Source of the DNA: Prinia subflava
Taxonomy: Eukaryota > Chordata > Aves > Passeriformes > Cisticolidae
Assembly (NCBI RefSeq): GCF_021018805.1
Contig: NC_086258.1
Coordinates: 10,447,759-10,511,758, forward strand
Direction: 5' to 3'
Length of the DNA: 64,000 bases
The notes below the pieces were generated by a model. The model saw nothing but the letters and a program-made list of their open reading frames with translations. It made no database searches and was not told where the DNA came from. Below are positions 39,558 to 52,149 of this stretch, in pieces. The position numbers and the translations under genes were made by a program. Position 1 is the stretch's first letter, and each line of letters opens with the position of its first letter.

Positions 39558-40100
39558 CTGGCACAGCACAGGCAGACTGAGCAGGAGAGCAGTTCCTGAG
39601 AATGTACAACAGCTGCAGAGGCTGAAGAAAAGACTTTCCTTGTAAAATACTGTACAGAATTGAGGCATTTTAAAACCTTTACTAATCTAATTAATTTAAC
39701 AGATTTTCCTCTTCTCTTTGGGTTGCGTTTTTCTCCCCTCTAGATACTGGCACTGCAAAAGGGACCACAGTTTTCAGGTATTTTGGAATCTCAAAACATT
39801 CAGAAAATTCTTCATGCTTTCTCCACCGCCCCTCTTCCTGACTTCTTATTCATGTGAATAATTCACTTCATTTAATTTCTAACAGAAAACTGAAACCAGA
39901 GGAATCAGGGCAGCCACGTAGTAAACTTTCTAGCTGAATACACCTTTTGTTAAGAAAACACCAGCCACACTGAAAGTTCGTAGTAGCTGACATCAGTTAT
40001 CAGTTGTATTTCACCTAAATTTAAAATCTGAGAGGACAGTGTAAATATTATATAACTATATTTAATGCATTGCAAGTATCTTTGGACTTACTATCCTTTG

Positions 40101-40387
40101 AATAAACAAGCAAAAGCCTCTCTGACCTCTAACAGGTTATGATGTACCATGTTTTGGTGACAAAAGGACTTCCTCAAAAGGCTAAGATTTAAAAAGGGCA
40201 AACTGAACTATTTATTAAGATGTAATTAAGATTACTGAAATTTCTAAAACTGGAATTTATAATAGGGCTTATTAGCTAGCTGAACACTTCTTGGCTAGGG
40301 CATTAGGGTGTTACAGAGGTTTGGATATATAGAGGAGAGGAGCTGTAAGTTACAATAGAGAAGTCTAATATAAAAAGGAGAAATAAA
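40101..40387 (+). terminator. GAPVD1: Candidate GAPVD1 poly(A) signals
   Basis: AATAAA at 40101-40106 and again at 40382-40387, about 545 and 825 bases after the stop codon. The sequence continues AT-rich to about 41.5 kb, so more distal sites are possible. Confidence 0.5.
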
Positions 40388-40389
40388 AT

Positions 40390-43300
40390 ACCTTACTGTA
40401 ATATTTTTTCTGAGCTATTGTGTATACTGTACAAACCCCAAACAGAGATCCTTAACAGAACCTTGGGCTGTAATATATATTTTGATTAGTGACATTAAAT
40501 ACATATGCCAGGGGGTTCAGTGAATGTTTTTACTAAATGTTCTTCGTGTTGTCTGCTATGCAGCAGTGCAAGTTTTACTGTTCATAAAAAATATTTTAAA
40601 ATAATATAACACTGTTCTTTATGAAACATATCATGACATCAGTTCAGGGTGTTTTATAGATTTCTCACCCCACCTTCCCCTTAAACTGACAATTATCAAT
40701 TTAAAAAGGTTTTTATGCACAACACCACATGGGGTTTTCATGAGTGAAGTGGTCTGGGGCATGGCCAGTGGGTGTTGGCTGTATATAAGCACTTGCTGCT
40801 CTTTTTCAGCTTCAATACAGTGAAAAAGGACAGTGAGCATTGAACTTTTTCATGTCAGTATTATTTCTTGCTCTTTCCAGAGTGTTCATTGCACTTCTGA
40901 CATAGGGATGTGGTAAGACTTGGTGTCTGTGAGTGGTAAAGAAAATGAAATCTTTCTCACGTTCTTTTCAAAACACAATTGGTTCATTTTGTGTGTCTGC
41001 ATTTTGATGGTTAAAACCTGTAAGCACCTAGTACTTGGGAAAATCACATGGTTAATTGGAATTAGAGCAATTTATATAAAGTAGTGAGTGCTTGGTTTGG
41101 CTGTGCTACTTGTCAAGGCATAATCAGGAAACTTACTTTTTAGGGCTCTCAGATAAACTCAATCTAGCAGTTTTGCCAAACTAGTCACAGGTGAGAATGT
41201 GGGTTGGTAATCTTTTCCTTTTCTTTGTAGTCTTTCTCCTCTGTTAGAGACTCAATTGTGTGGAGGAGCAATACTCAGTCAAAACAGAATTCTTCTGATC
41301 TGCCTTACTTGGTGTCTCAGTCTGTGTAGCATTGCAATATTCTGGTTATTTAGCCTTGATGGGTTTTTGGTGCTGAACATGTAACTCAATATTGCAAGCA
41401 CAGCCCTGCAGCAAAGCACAAACATGCCCTTGAAGATATGGCCAGATCATATCAAAAAGCAATATAAATTCATTTCTATTGAAGTGTCCTGTAATACGTA
41501 ACTATTACTTGAATATCCAAGACGTTAAGACTGATGTGTGAAAGTTGTGCAGTTTGGGTGTCAGTTGAGGAGAGTGTTTGTAGGATCCCTGAGGAAGGCA
41601 CAGGGGCACAGGAGGTGGGGATCACCCTCTGTGTTGCCTCTCTGTGCTGGCCTGGCTCACAGGCTTTGGTCAGCGCCGTCGGGGCTTTCAGGTTCACTCT
41701 CCTTTGTGGAAGGGGCAAGAACCATTTCCTTCACAGCTTTTATCCCTTGGTTTCTCTGCATAGAAAAATACTTAAAAGAACTGGAGTCTTTTTTTAAATG
41801 TTACTTAGTTATTTTAAAACCAGTAGGTGTTTCAGTGAGCCCCAGGTGAGCTGAGAGTTTTTGTAGCAAGATGGTCCTTTGCTTCTTTTTTCCAGCCTAC
41901 TCTGAAGGTCCTTTATATAGTCTTGATAGGTGTAGTTAGAGAATTAGGCTTTCCAAAGAATTAAAAACCTGCCTGTAATGTCCTTTTACTGTTTTCCCGG
42001 TGTCCCGTAATGTTTTGTTTTAAAACGCTAAATTCCGTGTCTAGGAAGTGATGTTGTTAGGTTTGATGTGCAATAGTGAAGGTGAAAAGACACTGCATAA
42101 AGGACCAAAGTACCAGAACTGCTGCCAAAAGGTGCCAGCCACGAGCCTGTTGCTGTAACCCCGTTGCTTTCTGTGAATTAAACTACTTTACTGGGGGAGG
42201 AATGGAGTATTTTGGGCAAAGTGGAGCAGGGAAAGGTCCCTGGTAGCAGGTCACAGGCGTGGACTCGAGGCTTGGTCGTTGTCTCAGCGCCGGTTGTTGG
42301 TGAGTTCTGAGGAACAGTGAAACAGTGGCACGTCTGTGCCTGGGAATGTTAGAGGTGCTGGTTTCCTTTTTGGGTAGAGGAGGGAAGGGAATGGGCTGAG
42401 TTTTCATCCCTAGGAGATTCCTTTGTGCTCCCAAGTGAGATTTCTCTTTAAACCTTTTTAAAATCCTCTTTAAGGAGAATGAGAACGTGTCTGGCCTATC
42501 AAGGATTTGAGTTTAAAAGTTTTTGTTTTGAAGACCTTTTACTAACAAATGCTGAATGTAACTGCCATAAACTTCAGGAAAAAAAAGCCACGAACATGAT
42601 GCTGTTTCCTGTGGGTGAGTCTGGTGAGCAGCGTTGGTTTGTATTGCTTGAAAATGTCCTTGTTCTGTTAAGCCAAATTCTCACAGACTTGGAGAACTCA
42701 CTGCCTTGGGAATGGGTGGGGGACGGGGTAGGAGAGGGGGCAGAGCTGCTGGCAGCAGAGCTGGGTGTTGGCACGAGTGGGTCGGTGTGCCTGGAGAGCT
42801 GGAGCAGCGGGAGGGCAGTGGGGACAGGGGAAGGATGCTCATGTGTGGGTACAGCTGGGACGTGGTTGAGCCTGTACTACTTGAGAATTAACCTCTGCTG
42901 AGTTCGTAGTGTGTGTTCTGTACCTTTTAATTGTGCTTTACCTCTCTTGAAAAGCTTTGTACTGCCTCTCCTCTTTGGTAAAGCCTTTATAAATCTAAAT
43001 TAACGAGCTTGCACAATCTTGTATACAAGAACCCCATCTTGTCTCTTAACGTGATTATTAATGTATTATTCTGTAAAAACTGATTAAAAGGAGAGCAGTT
43101 TAACCACTTGGCTTTGATGTTTCTGCCTTGTTCCAGTGCCATCAGCAGTTGTGCTGGGGATGGCAGTGCAAGTGTGAGCAGCTTCCCACTAACTCTGTGG
43201 TTTTGTGTTGGGCATTGCTGCTCTGTGCCATCCTCACTACCTCACAGGGAAGGTACATTGGTAAAAAAGAACCAAAATCTGGTAAAGGGGAGAGGAAGCT

Positions 43301-43630
43301 CTGCTGCATTGACTGCTTAGCACAGGGCTCTTCAGTTATTATTTTGAATCTGCAGCTTAGCTGTTCTAGTGGCCTGAGAGGAAGGAAATGGCTCTGACAG
43401 GACTGTGCCTGTCCCTCTGCTGGCTGCTGTTTGATGCCTTGTTGAGAATGGTCAAGTCCAAAAGGATTGTGTTTGGTGTCTTTTTCTGGGGAAGTGTTTG
43501 TTTTTCCTGATGGGGCAGGAGGATTTCTTGAGCTGCTGTGCACCCACCCAGTCCCGCTGCCGGGCAGGGCCGGGGCCGCCCTGAGCCTGGTCCCCGCAGT
43601 GTTATTGACCTTGATTCTCTCTCATTTGCA
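40390..43630. other. GAPVD1 downstream region, no gene seen
   Basis: AT-rich sequence after the GAPVD1 poly(A) signals, possibly including a longer 3'UTR. No exon with good splice sites and no known protein was found. It contains non-coding element A (42988-43107). Confidence 0.45.
42988..43107 (+). other. Paired non-coding element, copy A
   Basis: About 120 bases that share ordered blocks with copy B at 48487-48610: AAATCT-AATTAA, TTGCACA, ACAAGAAC, TCTTGTCT and CTGATTAAAA-G-AGAGCAGTT. No open frame is kept between copies. It could be a duplicated enhancer or two remnants of an old repeat. Confidence 0.6.
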
Positions 43631-43639
43631 TCCAGCATT

Positions 43640-43860
43640 TTTCATCCTCTGGAATATGGTGTTTGGGGACCTTTCCATCATTAAGTGGATTTACAGCAAT
43701 TTCCTTATGTGTTTTCTCCAAGGGATTCTGTTATGAGAGGCACATTAAATCTCCATTAATACCTCATTATCCGACTGATAAGATTACCATGATAATGAGG
43801 CAGAAATTCTAATTGTTTCACTTCTTATTGTGCCTTTCATTAAATCATATACCTGGAAGT
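43640..43860. other. AT-rich island, candidate conserved regulatory element
   Basis: A sharply bounded AT-rich patch in GC-rich surroundings, with several ATTA/TAAT homeodomain cores and two GATAA-type motifs (GCACATTAAATC, CTGATAAGATTACC). No open frame of interest. Conservation has not been tested. Confidence 0.35.
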
Positions 43861-44149
43861 TGCTGTCAGAGTGGGGATCTCCAGCCTGCAGAGCTTGGGA
43901 GGTGACCTAGTCCTGTGAATCCAGGGTCTGTCCCATGGTACTCGAGGGATCCTGGGGTGTGCTGGCCTTTTCTCCTGGGCTCCTGTGCCTCCTGCCAGGC
44001 CTCTGCTCCATGGCCGTGCTTCCAGAAGGGTTTCCAGTGGCCCCAGGCCCTTGGCAGGCTGCACTGGGAGCACGGATTTGGAGAGGCTGTTCCACATGGC
44101 CCGGTGCCGAGGTTGTGTGAGCTCCTGAGGGTGGTTAAGCACAGGGGTG

Positions 44150-44300
44150 TGCAGCCTCTGTCGGAGCTGTTACAGCCCATCAGGTCAATGATCCATGAAC
44201 TAAAAAGTCTCTAAGAAAGAGCAATTATTGTCTATCATGTGTCAAAGGCGCCCGTATTGACCCCGATGGATGGAGCCATTATGGGCTGTGGAGGCAGCGA
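44150..44300. other. Candidate conserved regulatory element
   Basis: A low-GC patch with CAATTATTGTCTATCATGTG and TCAAAGGCGCCCGTATTGAC, in GC-rich flanks. The character resembles a vertebrate non-coding conserved element; this is inference only. Confidence 0.3.
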
Positions 44301-44423
44301 TCCATGAACGGGTTCATGGCAGCAGAGGCCCGGACACGCCGGCACCGCGAGGTGAGGGGGCAGGGGGGCTGCCAGGGGTCCTGCCATGGACAGCCTGAGG
44401 GGGGAATGGCTCTGCTGGGCCCA

Positions 44424-44469
44424 GGGCACCCGGGGGTGTCCCCCAGGGCACCCGGGGGTGTCCCCCAGC
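44424..44469. repeat. Two-copy 23-bp tandem repeat
   Basis: Two exact head-to-tail copies of a GGGCACCCGGGGGTGTCCCC-CAG unit. The unit is partly self-complementary (CCCGGG, GGGGG with CCCCC). Confidence 0.85.
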
Positions 44470-45094
44470 TCCTGCTCCCTTGGTGCCAGCACAGGGATTC
44501 CCTGTGACCAGCAGGCAGCCAAGCCTCACCAGGGAACACCAGAGCCCTGCTTGGCACCGGATCCACTCCGCATCCACCAGGCCACGCTGCCCTCAGCCTG
44601 CTCCTCAGGCCCCGCTGAGGAGGCAGAGGAGCCCGTGGTGGATGGGACCCCTCGCCCCGCGGGGCCGGGGCTCCCCAGGGTTCCCAAGCCTGGCACTGGC
44701 TGTGGGGCCGAGCTGCTCTGAGGGGCCCTGGCCCAGCCCGGGCTCCCGGATCTGCAGAGGAGCAGGGCAGACCCTGCTCAGGGGTCTCGGGCTCCTCCTG
44801 CGCTGAGGAGGAGATGTCTCCATAGTAACTGGCACGTTTGGAGGGCAGGGGGCGGGAGACAAAGCCAGTGCGGGAGCGGCGGGCAGCCCCCGGCACAGGG
44901 ACCCCGCTGCCATCGCCTCAGCCCCGGCCCCGCTGGCCGCTGCTCCGGGAGGACACAGGGGTGGCACTGCCGCGGCAGTGTCCCCTGCCCGTGTGGCGGT
45001 GTCACCCCAGTGGCACGGGTGACTTTTGGCACCGGCCTGCAGAGCCGTGCCCAGAGCCGTGCTGAGCCACGGCGCCGGCAGAGTCGTTGGGCTG

Positions 45095-45330
45095 GGGTTA
45101 ATCAACATTCATTCATGTTTCCAAGTGTAAATTGAGCATTTGTTTAATTATGTGTAAGCAGCAATACATTCTGGCCATTATCTAAATCACTATTTTATTT
45201 CCTGGATGTGGTTTCATAATGCCGGGTTTGTGCTCCAGCCTCTGCATCATTAACAGAGAAGAGTTAATGAATATAAAAGCGTAAAGGCTAATTACACTTT
45301 AATTTACAATCATGGTCTCATTTTGGGACC
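45095..45330. other. AT-rich island, candidate conserved regulatory element
   Basis: Contains GTTAATCAACATTCATTCAT, TTTAATTATGTG, TCATTAACAGAG, GTTAATGAATAT and GCTAATTACACTTTAATTTA: a dense set of homeodomain-type cores between two very GC-rich stretches. No gene is seen here. Confidence 0.4.
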
Positions 45331-45394
45331 ACATGAAATCTGTTTTGAAAACAATTAAAACAACCAAAAAAAAAGCCCAGAGAAGGTCTGGTGG

Positions 45395-45560
45395 CGGGAA
45401 GGTTTTGGCACAAAGCGGGCGGTGCCGGTGTCACCGGGGCCGGCGGGGCCGGGGCCGCCCGGGGCCGGGCCCTGCTCTGCCCTGGGCCCGCGGGTGGGAC
45501 CCGGGCCGGCCCCGGGACCCGCGGGGCCCGCGCCGCTGTGGGGACAGCGCTGAGGGAGGT
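45395..45560. other. CpG-rich patch without an assigned gene
   Basis: A short CpG- and GC-rich block (GGCCGGCGGGGCCGGGGCCG and similar) far from any annotated promoter here. It could be an unassigned promoter or an unmethylated enhancer. No coding exon was identified next to it. Confidence 0.35.
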
Positions 45561-47402
45561 AAATTGGAGCACAGTTCACTGGAAAGAGATAAAGATTTAT
45601 TGGGCTGCAGATGCTGAAAGCAAAATTCAGCGATAGTGCTGACTCCAGCACTTTGCAGTATTTACCACTCCTGGGGACCCAGTTCTGTGCCTCCCTGCAG
45701 GTCCGTGCCTGCTCCTCGGAGGGACGGCGGCTGGAGGTGAAGCGGCGGCAGGAGCGGTGCGGGTGAGCGGGGCCGGGCTCTGTCGCTGCAGCGCTGTCTG
45801 CGGGAGGGCGGCGCTGGCAGCCGGGATTTTGTAACCCCGGGTGCCGGGTGTGGGGGCTCCCTGCGGGCTGAGCCAGGCAGAGCCCCGGCTCTGCTGCCAT
45901 CATCCATGGCAGAGGCCACCGATGAGCCAGAGCGCCTGGGCACTGCCACAGCTGATGCCATGTCCAGGCCCGGGGCAGGAAATGCTCCCACTGGCACGGG
46001 ATTGTCCTTCTGGATCTGGCTGCGGGTTACAGGTGGGATCCTGGGGCCGGATGTAGGCTGGGAAGAGAGCAGGGCCCGGGGGAGCACGACTGGAGCCTGT
46101 GCTCAAGTGCTTTGCAATGGGTGAATACCTGTTTGTATCTCCCTTATTCTGAGTCCCTCAACAATGGGATAAAAGCTGTGTGCTGACACCAGGAGGGAGC
46201 AGTGGCCTCAGTGCCAGAGGCTCGTTCCCTTCTCTGGGCTGGCTGCCTGCAGCCGGCAGAGGAAATAAATCTCCCTGAGAAAACCACTTTGCTCACACAA
46301 TTCCAATCCAACAGGGCATCGTGGCATCACTCACTTCTTGTTTTATTTAGCTGATAATCTTTTATTGGGCCAGTTGAGCCCTGTAGAAGCACGATGCCCT
46401 TACTTGCTGCTGTGGGTGCTCATGGCCCTGGGCACTGTGAGGGCAGCGATGCCCATCCCTGCCAGGGCTCAGCTCGGGCAGTGCTGTGGCTGTGCTGGGA
46501 TGTGTCCCCAGGGTGGTGCCTTGAGCTGCTGCCCTGCAGAAGCACTGAAATCCCCGTGGTTTTGCTCACTCTGCCTGTGCTGGAGGACAGGAGTGTCCTT
46601 CCACTGCCAGGTGTCTCTGGAGGTGGCTCAGGGACATCTGCTCAGCGGGATTTACAGGACTCAGCACCCATGGGGCCAGGGGTTCTGTGGGTGCCTCTCC
46701 TGCTGGCAGATGTGTGGAGCTGGGACAGGGGAGGCTCCTTCACCAGCAGGCACCGTGACAGGCACACAGGGAAGGTGAGTGCTGGGCTGTGCCGTGCCCC
46801 CGGTCTGTGTGGGCTCCACATGCCCGGTGGTGGGAGCCCGTTCTGCCTGGGATCCTCCCGTCCCTGTCCCTCGCAGGGCTCACGCAGGAGCTGTGCCCCA
46901 GCCAGAGCCTTGTGTGTCCCTCAGATGGGTTTGTCCTCCAGTGTGTCACTAATGAACACATCCAGTGCCTGCGGCCGCTAATTGGAAGTGCTCACAATTG
47001 GGAATTCCTGTGGGTTAGGCACAGTACCTGCCCAGTACTAACAGGGATTTGACTTTCAACAATCCATGGCTACCGAGGGCAGCAGAGGAGGAGCAGCTGC
47101 AGTGCCCTGCCCACGCTGGGAGCAGCCAGTGGCACCACAGGGATCAGACCTTCATCACCCCACTACCCTGAGAAATGAGATACCCAGCCTGCAGCTGAGG
47201 GGGATGCCAGGGCTGCTGAGGGCTCCAGATATGTGGGGAGGCATTGGCCCAATGTGTTGTGTTTCATGAGGGCTCAAGGCTCACTCAGGACCCTTTGCAG
47301 TTGTGGTCACAGCTCCCCTTGGCAGCAGTGTGGGGATGCTGCTTGTGCAGGCCATCATCATCTCCCCACAGCTCCCCCTTGTCAGCATTCCCACCTTCCC
47401 AC

Positions 47403-47650
47403 TAGTCCTTGTCATCCCAAATCCTATCAACACTGATTTGATATTTACCTCCAAATCGTGGATGAACATGTTGAACATCATCATCATCCGATGATGATTC
47501 CTCATTGACAACCACTTTTTGAGACCTGTCAGTCAGCCAATTCTTAATCCTTCTAATGTGAGCTCTATTGATATTATATACAGCTAATTTTTTAATCAAA
47601 ACGTCATGAGCTATTAAATCGAATGCCGAACAGAAGCCAAAGCACACCAC
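47403..47650 (-). mobile_element. Decayed CR1-type LINE reverse-transcriptase fragment
   Basis: On the minus strand it reads FDLIAHDVLIKKLAVYNI, IKNWLTDRSQKVVVNEESS, then in another frame MFIHDLEVNIKS. These match, in order, the palm region of CR1-like ORF2 (D..S/A-FD, the NWL..R.QRVVVNG segment, and the F-I-N-DLD segment). The part between VVVN and FI-DL, which should hold the PQGS motif, is missing and the frame shifts, so it is dead. Confidence 0.75.
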
Positions 47651-48486
47651 TGATCCTCAGTTACTTTTATTAGGTAAACTTCTAAATTCAAGGAATGAAA
47701 CCAGATTTCAAGCTGGACTTCCCATCCAGCCATGCTCCTGGCTCTGCTTACAGCCCCACTTGAGACCACCTGCAGCCGTGGCAGCTCCTCAGGATGGACA
47801 CGACTTTCCGCAGGATGGACACGACTGGAGGGGTGAGTGTGGCCGGAGGGAGAGCGTGGGCTGGTCGTGCCGGGGGAGGGCTGGGTGCCAGGGCAGAGCT
47901 GCTGCTGGGATAGAGGAGCCACGTCCAGGCCACTTCACAGTTAAAGTCTTGGTGGGGAAATGGGAATTTTCCTCCTGTGCTGGATGCAGCCTCTGACCTG
48001 AAAAAGGCGGCGCAGGCTCCCCGGATGCGCGGCGCAGGAGCAGGCGTGCAAATGCGATATGACAGCGCAAGACACACCAATATGGTTACCAGCTGTCCGG
48101 CCGCCACCGGGCCCCGCTGCCCGCCAAGGCGATGCCCCCTCACAGATGCATTTCGGGGGGAGGAGGGAGGGCAGGGCAGGGCCGGGCTCGGGCACGTACG
48201 TGCGGGCAGGCACACGCTGCCCCCTGCCAGGGCGCTGGGATGGCACCAGCGCCCGTCGCACCGGGACCAGCCCGAGTCGCCCCTGTTGGTGCTCGGGTGC
48301 AGTTTGGGTGCCTGTGCCACTGTGGCTGAGCTTTGGGACCCCTGCCCAGAGCCAGGTGAGCCAGGCTGCTGGCAAGCCCCCTGCCTAGAGACCCCCTCCA
48401 ACTGCCCCCCGTGGGGGCTCCTGCACTGGTCCATCCAGCATAAGGCCGCTTGCCCAGCTCTGTCCCCTCCAGCTCAGCCAACCCTC

Positions 48487-48610
48487 TGTAAATCTGAATT
48501 AATAAGGTTGCACAGCTACAGACACAAGAACATGGGCTGTGTCTTGTCTTTGTCGATCAATGCTTTCTATCATCCCATAAAGCTGATTAAAAAGCAGAGC
48601 AGTTCATCTC
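48487..48610 (+). other. Paired non-coding element, copy B
   Basis: Counterpart of copy A at 42988-43107, same strand, about 5.5 kb away, with the same blocks in the same order and a few small insertions. It is followed by more AT-rich sequence to about 48800. Confidence 0.6.
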
Positions 48611-49589
48611 ACCAGGTTCCGCATCCCAACATTATAAATTTGATATTCCAGTTAATGATTGTCAGCACTGGCGGAGGACACGGAAGCTGGTCAGTATTTG
48701 TAGTTTATAATTAATATTGGAGCATTGGATTTTATATATAATATTGGAGCGTTGCTGCAGAGGGCACCAAGCGGAATTTGGGATGGTTAGGAATTTATTA
48801 TCCCTAAAATGCCAAAGAGCAAGAGAAAGGCAGTTTGTGTGTCCAGCACTGGCCATGCCAGAGGGACACAGAGTGACCAGTGTGACCTACATGGTCACCA
48901 GCCCCACACCCGTGTCCCCAGGGTCAGCCGAGGGGGTCAGCCACATCCCAGCCCTTCCCTGCTGTCCGTGGGGAAGCTGCACTGAACAGATGTCTCTGTC
49001 CCAGCTCTGGACACAGGGATGTTGGTCCCTCAGGCTAGACGGTGACCTGGTTGCCGATGCCAGCTGCTTGGAGAGCCCGTGGGTGGGTGGTGCTGTGCCC
49101 CCTGTCTGGCAGCCCCGCCGGGGTCGCAGTCCCTCGATGGCTGCAGTGGCTGCTCCTCCCCAGCTCTGTGGCACGGGGCAGAAAATGCCACCAGTGCAGC
49201 CCACGGTCACTGCCTGGGCCAGCACAGGTGACCGGGGACTTTGTCCAGAGGTAAGAGACTTGACCCCAAAGGAACGTCCTGAGCTGTTTCTCTGGGGTAA
49301 AACCCCATAACCTGACCAGATTCGCGGTGTCAGACCCTCATGTCCTGGAGCCGTGAGGTGCACGGGGGGTTGAGGGGGTCACTGGCCCTCCAGACAGGAG
49401 CAGGGACAGGGACAGGAAAAAGAACAGGAACAAGGACACAGAAAGGACAGGGGGGCGGGCAGGGCCAGGCCGTGGCGGTGGTCGCGCAGCCTGTGCCGCC
49501 GGAGGCTGCGGCCGGCGGCCTCAAGGTGGCACCGTAAGAGTGGGAACAGCGCGGCAGAACAAAGGCACAGCGGAGAGCGCCCGGCTGAG

Positions 49590-49800
49590 AGCCCCCGCTC
49601 AGAGCCGAGAGCCCCCAGCCCCGAACAGAGCCCCCACCCTGCACAGAGACTCCCAGCCCCTCTCAGAGCCCCCGTTCAGCACTGAGCCCCCCTCACAGAG
49701 ACCCCCCAGCCCCGCACAGAGCCCCCAGCCCCGCACAGAGCCTCCACTCAGACCCCCCAGCCCCCACAGACCCCCCAGCCCTGCACAGAGCCACAGAGGA
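49590..49800. repeat. CAGAGCCCCCAGCCCC minisatellite
   Basis: About ten imperfect units of roughly 16-20 bases built on CAGAGCCCCCAGCCCCGCA. No coding frame is supported. Length variation is likely. Confidence 0.85.
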
Positions 49801-50279
49801 CAGAACCCTGGACAGAACAAGAGGGTTCCGGTGCCACCGGCACCATCCCAGCACTGGTGAGGAGCACGGGGCCGTGGCGGTGGCAGGATGGGCCCTTGGG
49901 GCACCCACGAACCCAGCGTGAGGCTCTGCATGGCCCGGGGCTGTGTCAGCACAGCTCAGAGGGGACCGGGCTGACGCTGTGTGTCAAACATCCCCCGTCT
50001 CCAGGGATTTTGGGGGCGGTTGTGATGTTTTTGTGTGTTTCTCCAGGCACGGGAAGGCGGATGCCGTGTGTGTGGTGTGGGGCCAGTGCCACTGGAGATG
50101 ATGGCATGGATCCACCTGACCCTTTGGTGCCAGGTATGATGCTGGGATTCCCAGCTCCCTTTCCCTTCAGGGACGGGGATGCTGATCCTGAAATGCAGCC
50201 CAAACCCCCTGGAGGGTGTGTGGTGTCCCCTGCCCGGCTCCCGCTGGCTGCCAGGGCGCGGGAGGTGCCCCTGAGCTAA

Positions 50280-50720
50280 TTGGAGTGTGCTGAGGAGGGA
50301 CCCGCTCAGCCTTGACACTGAGACCTAAACTTGCCGTAAAACCAAATGGATACACACACCCACATCCACGAGGCTTTTAGTTCAGCAACAAGTGAATCCA
50401 TCAAAACCCAGCACCTAATTTAATAGCAATAATGAAAGGTGTGCGTCACTATTAATTTAAGCACTCCAACATTAGCCTTGCACTTAGAAACCAGCAAGGC
50501 AAAGCTATTTACAAATGAATGTACCAGGGCAATAAATTGAAAGGACTGGTCTGACCTGCGGTGGCGGCTTTCTTCATTTATACATAGATATATTTCTATA
50601 GATGCATTTATTCCCATCTCTTTAGCGAACTCTCCCTAATTAAGTTGAAGTGGCAGTGGAAGTGTGGCAGTAAGTGTGGAAAGAAGCTGCTGAAAACGTA
50701 TTTAATTCATTATAAATAAT
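50280..50720. other. AT-rich island, candidate conserved regulatory element
   Basis: About 440 bases of balanced, AT-rich sequence with TAATTTAATAGCAATAATGA, ATTAATTTAAGCACTCC and CCCTAATTAAGTTG, flanked by GC-rich DNA. No open frame or splice structure. This is the longest such island in the interval. Confidence 0.4.
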
Positions 50721-52149
50721 CTTTGATACCGTGGGGTTGCATAAAGGTTTCAGTATCAGAGCAGGACACCGAGGAAGGCCAAGGAGATCATCTGCACACA
50801 GTGGGAGCGTCTGCATCCCGTGGTTTGACGTCCTCGTGCCAGGGAAGGGGGAGCACGGCTGGCAGGAGCAGGGTAAGGCCCACAGACACGGGGCTCTGGC
50901 TCCCCGTGGCCCCAGGAGGGTAATGTATGTGAGGAGGAAGGTGTATGTCACCCACATTAAAGGAGTTTAATGTGCTCAGAGTCACATTATTGTACCCTTG
51001 CAGAATACATTATCTGCGCGCTGCCTTCACAGGCTGTCACCTCGCAGAGAGGCTGCAGAGTTCCTGGAAACCATTATCAGCCTCTAATGATATTATCAAA
51101 ATTGGAGCACTCGTGGCACGGCGGGGGCTGAGGATTCATCCCTGCTGCCACCACTCTGCGTGCCCTGAGAGCCCCTGGGAGCAGCAGGACAGGACTGTGG
51201 CACCAAGGATCCTCCTCCAGAGCACAGTGAGTGATGGACTGGGGGGTGCAGAGGCCATGGGGGCCCCTGCGTGGCCCAGGGAGCCACTGTGAGCACTGGG
51301 GTTGGCACCTTGGGCAGGGGCACCTGCACCTGCCCCACAGGATCTGTGGAGGAGCCCAGCCCATGGGGCAGTGCCCACCACACCCCACTCCAGGGTGCCC
51401 TTCCTGTGACGCCAGTGACCCTGAGCCCTGCTCTGCCCTCTCCCTGGCTGGTGGCACTACAAAAAAACAGAGTCGTCTTTTTTGGAGTGTAATCTTCTGC
51501 CTGCGACAAGGAGCCACGCAAACTGATAAATTGCAGATTAAACGAGTGCCACACTCCACTCCAGCCCTGGCTGTTAATTCCCCTGTTGTGCAATTCCCGG
51601 CTCTCAGGGCCTGTCAATTCCAGCTAATCGCAGGAGGCACTAAAACACTCTGCCCTGACAGCCCCGGATCGAGGCACCCCTGACTCCCGGCTCAGGTGGA
51701 TTGCACGCATCACTTATGCACAAATCAGCAATATGCCAGCAGGGAGGAATTATGTCCGATGACAGCCCAGACATGAGGTACATATTGCAGAGCCGGCGAG
51801 CCCCAGCCGCCGTGACAGATTGCGGCGCGGGGCTGCGCTGGTGCGGGAGCAGATCCCGGCTGCGGCGGCCCCGAGCGCACCCGGAGCCACCGGCACCGCG
51901 CCCGTGCCGCGACAGGACCGGGCGGCACTGCCGGCCTGCCCCTCCCTGCCCTGTCCCCGTTCTTGTCCCCATCCTGGTCAGTGCCACGGCCCAAAGGGGC
52001 AAAGGGAAAATAGGGGAAAACGGGTCTGGGAATGGCACCGTGGGCACAGGGACTGTCCCACCCAGGATGAGGGGTGCCAGAACATCCCGTGCCCAGCCGG
52101 GGTGGGGACCAGCCCTGCTGAGCCCCACTCAGCCCAGCCCAGCTCTGCT

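Noticed and set aside
44279..45108. Minus-strand frames of 205 and 167 residues
   Set aside because: Composition-driven frames in GC-rich intergenic DNA, with no recognisable domain and no start context.
47748..48714. Overlapping frames of 228 (minus) and 245 (plus) residues
   Set aside because: Both strands are open because of high GC; the sequences look random and one runs through non-coding element B.
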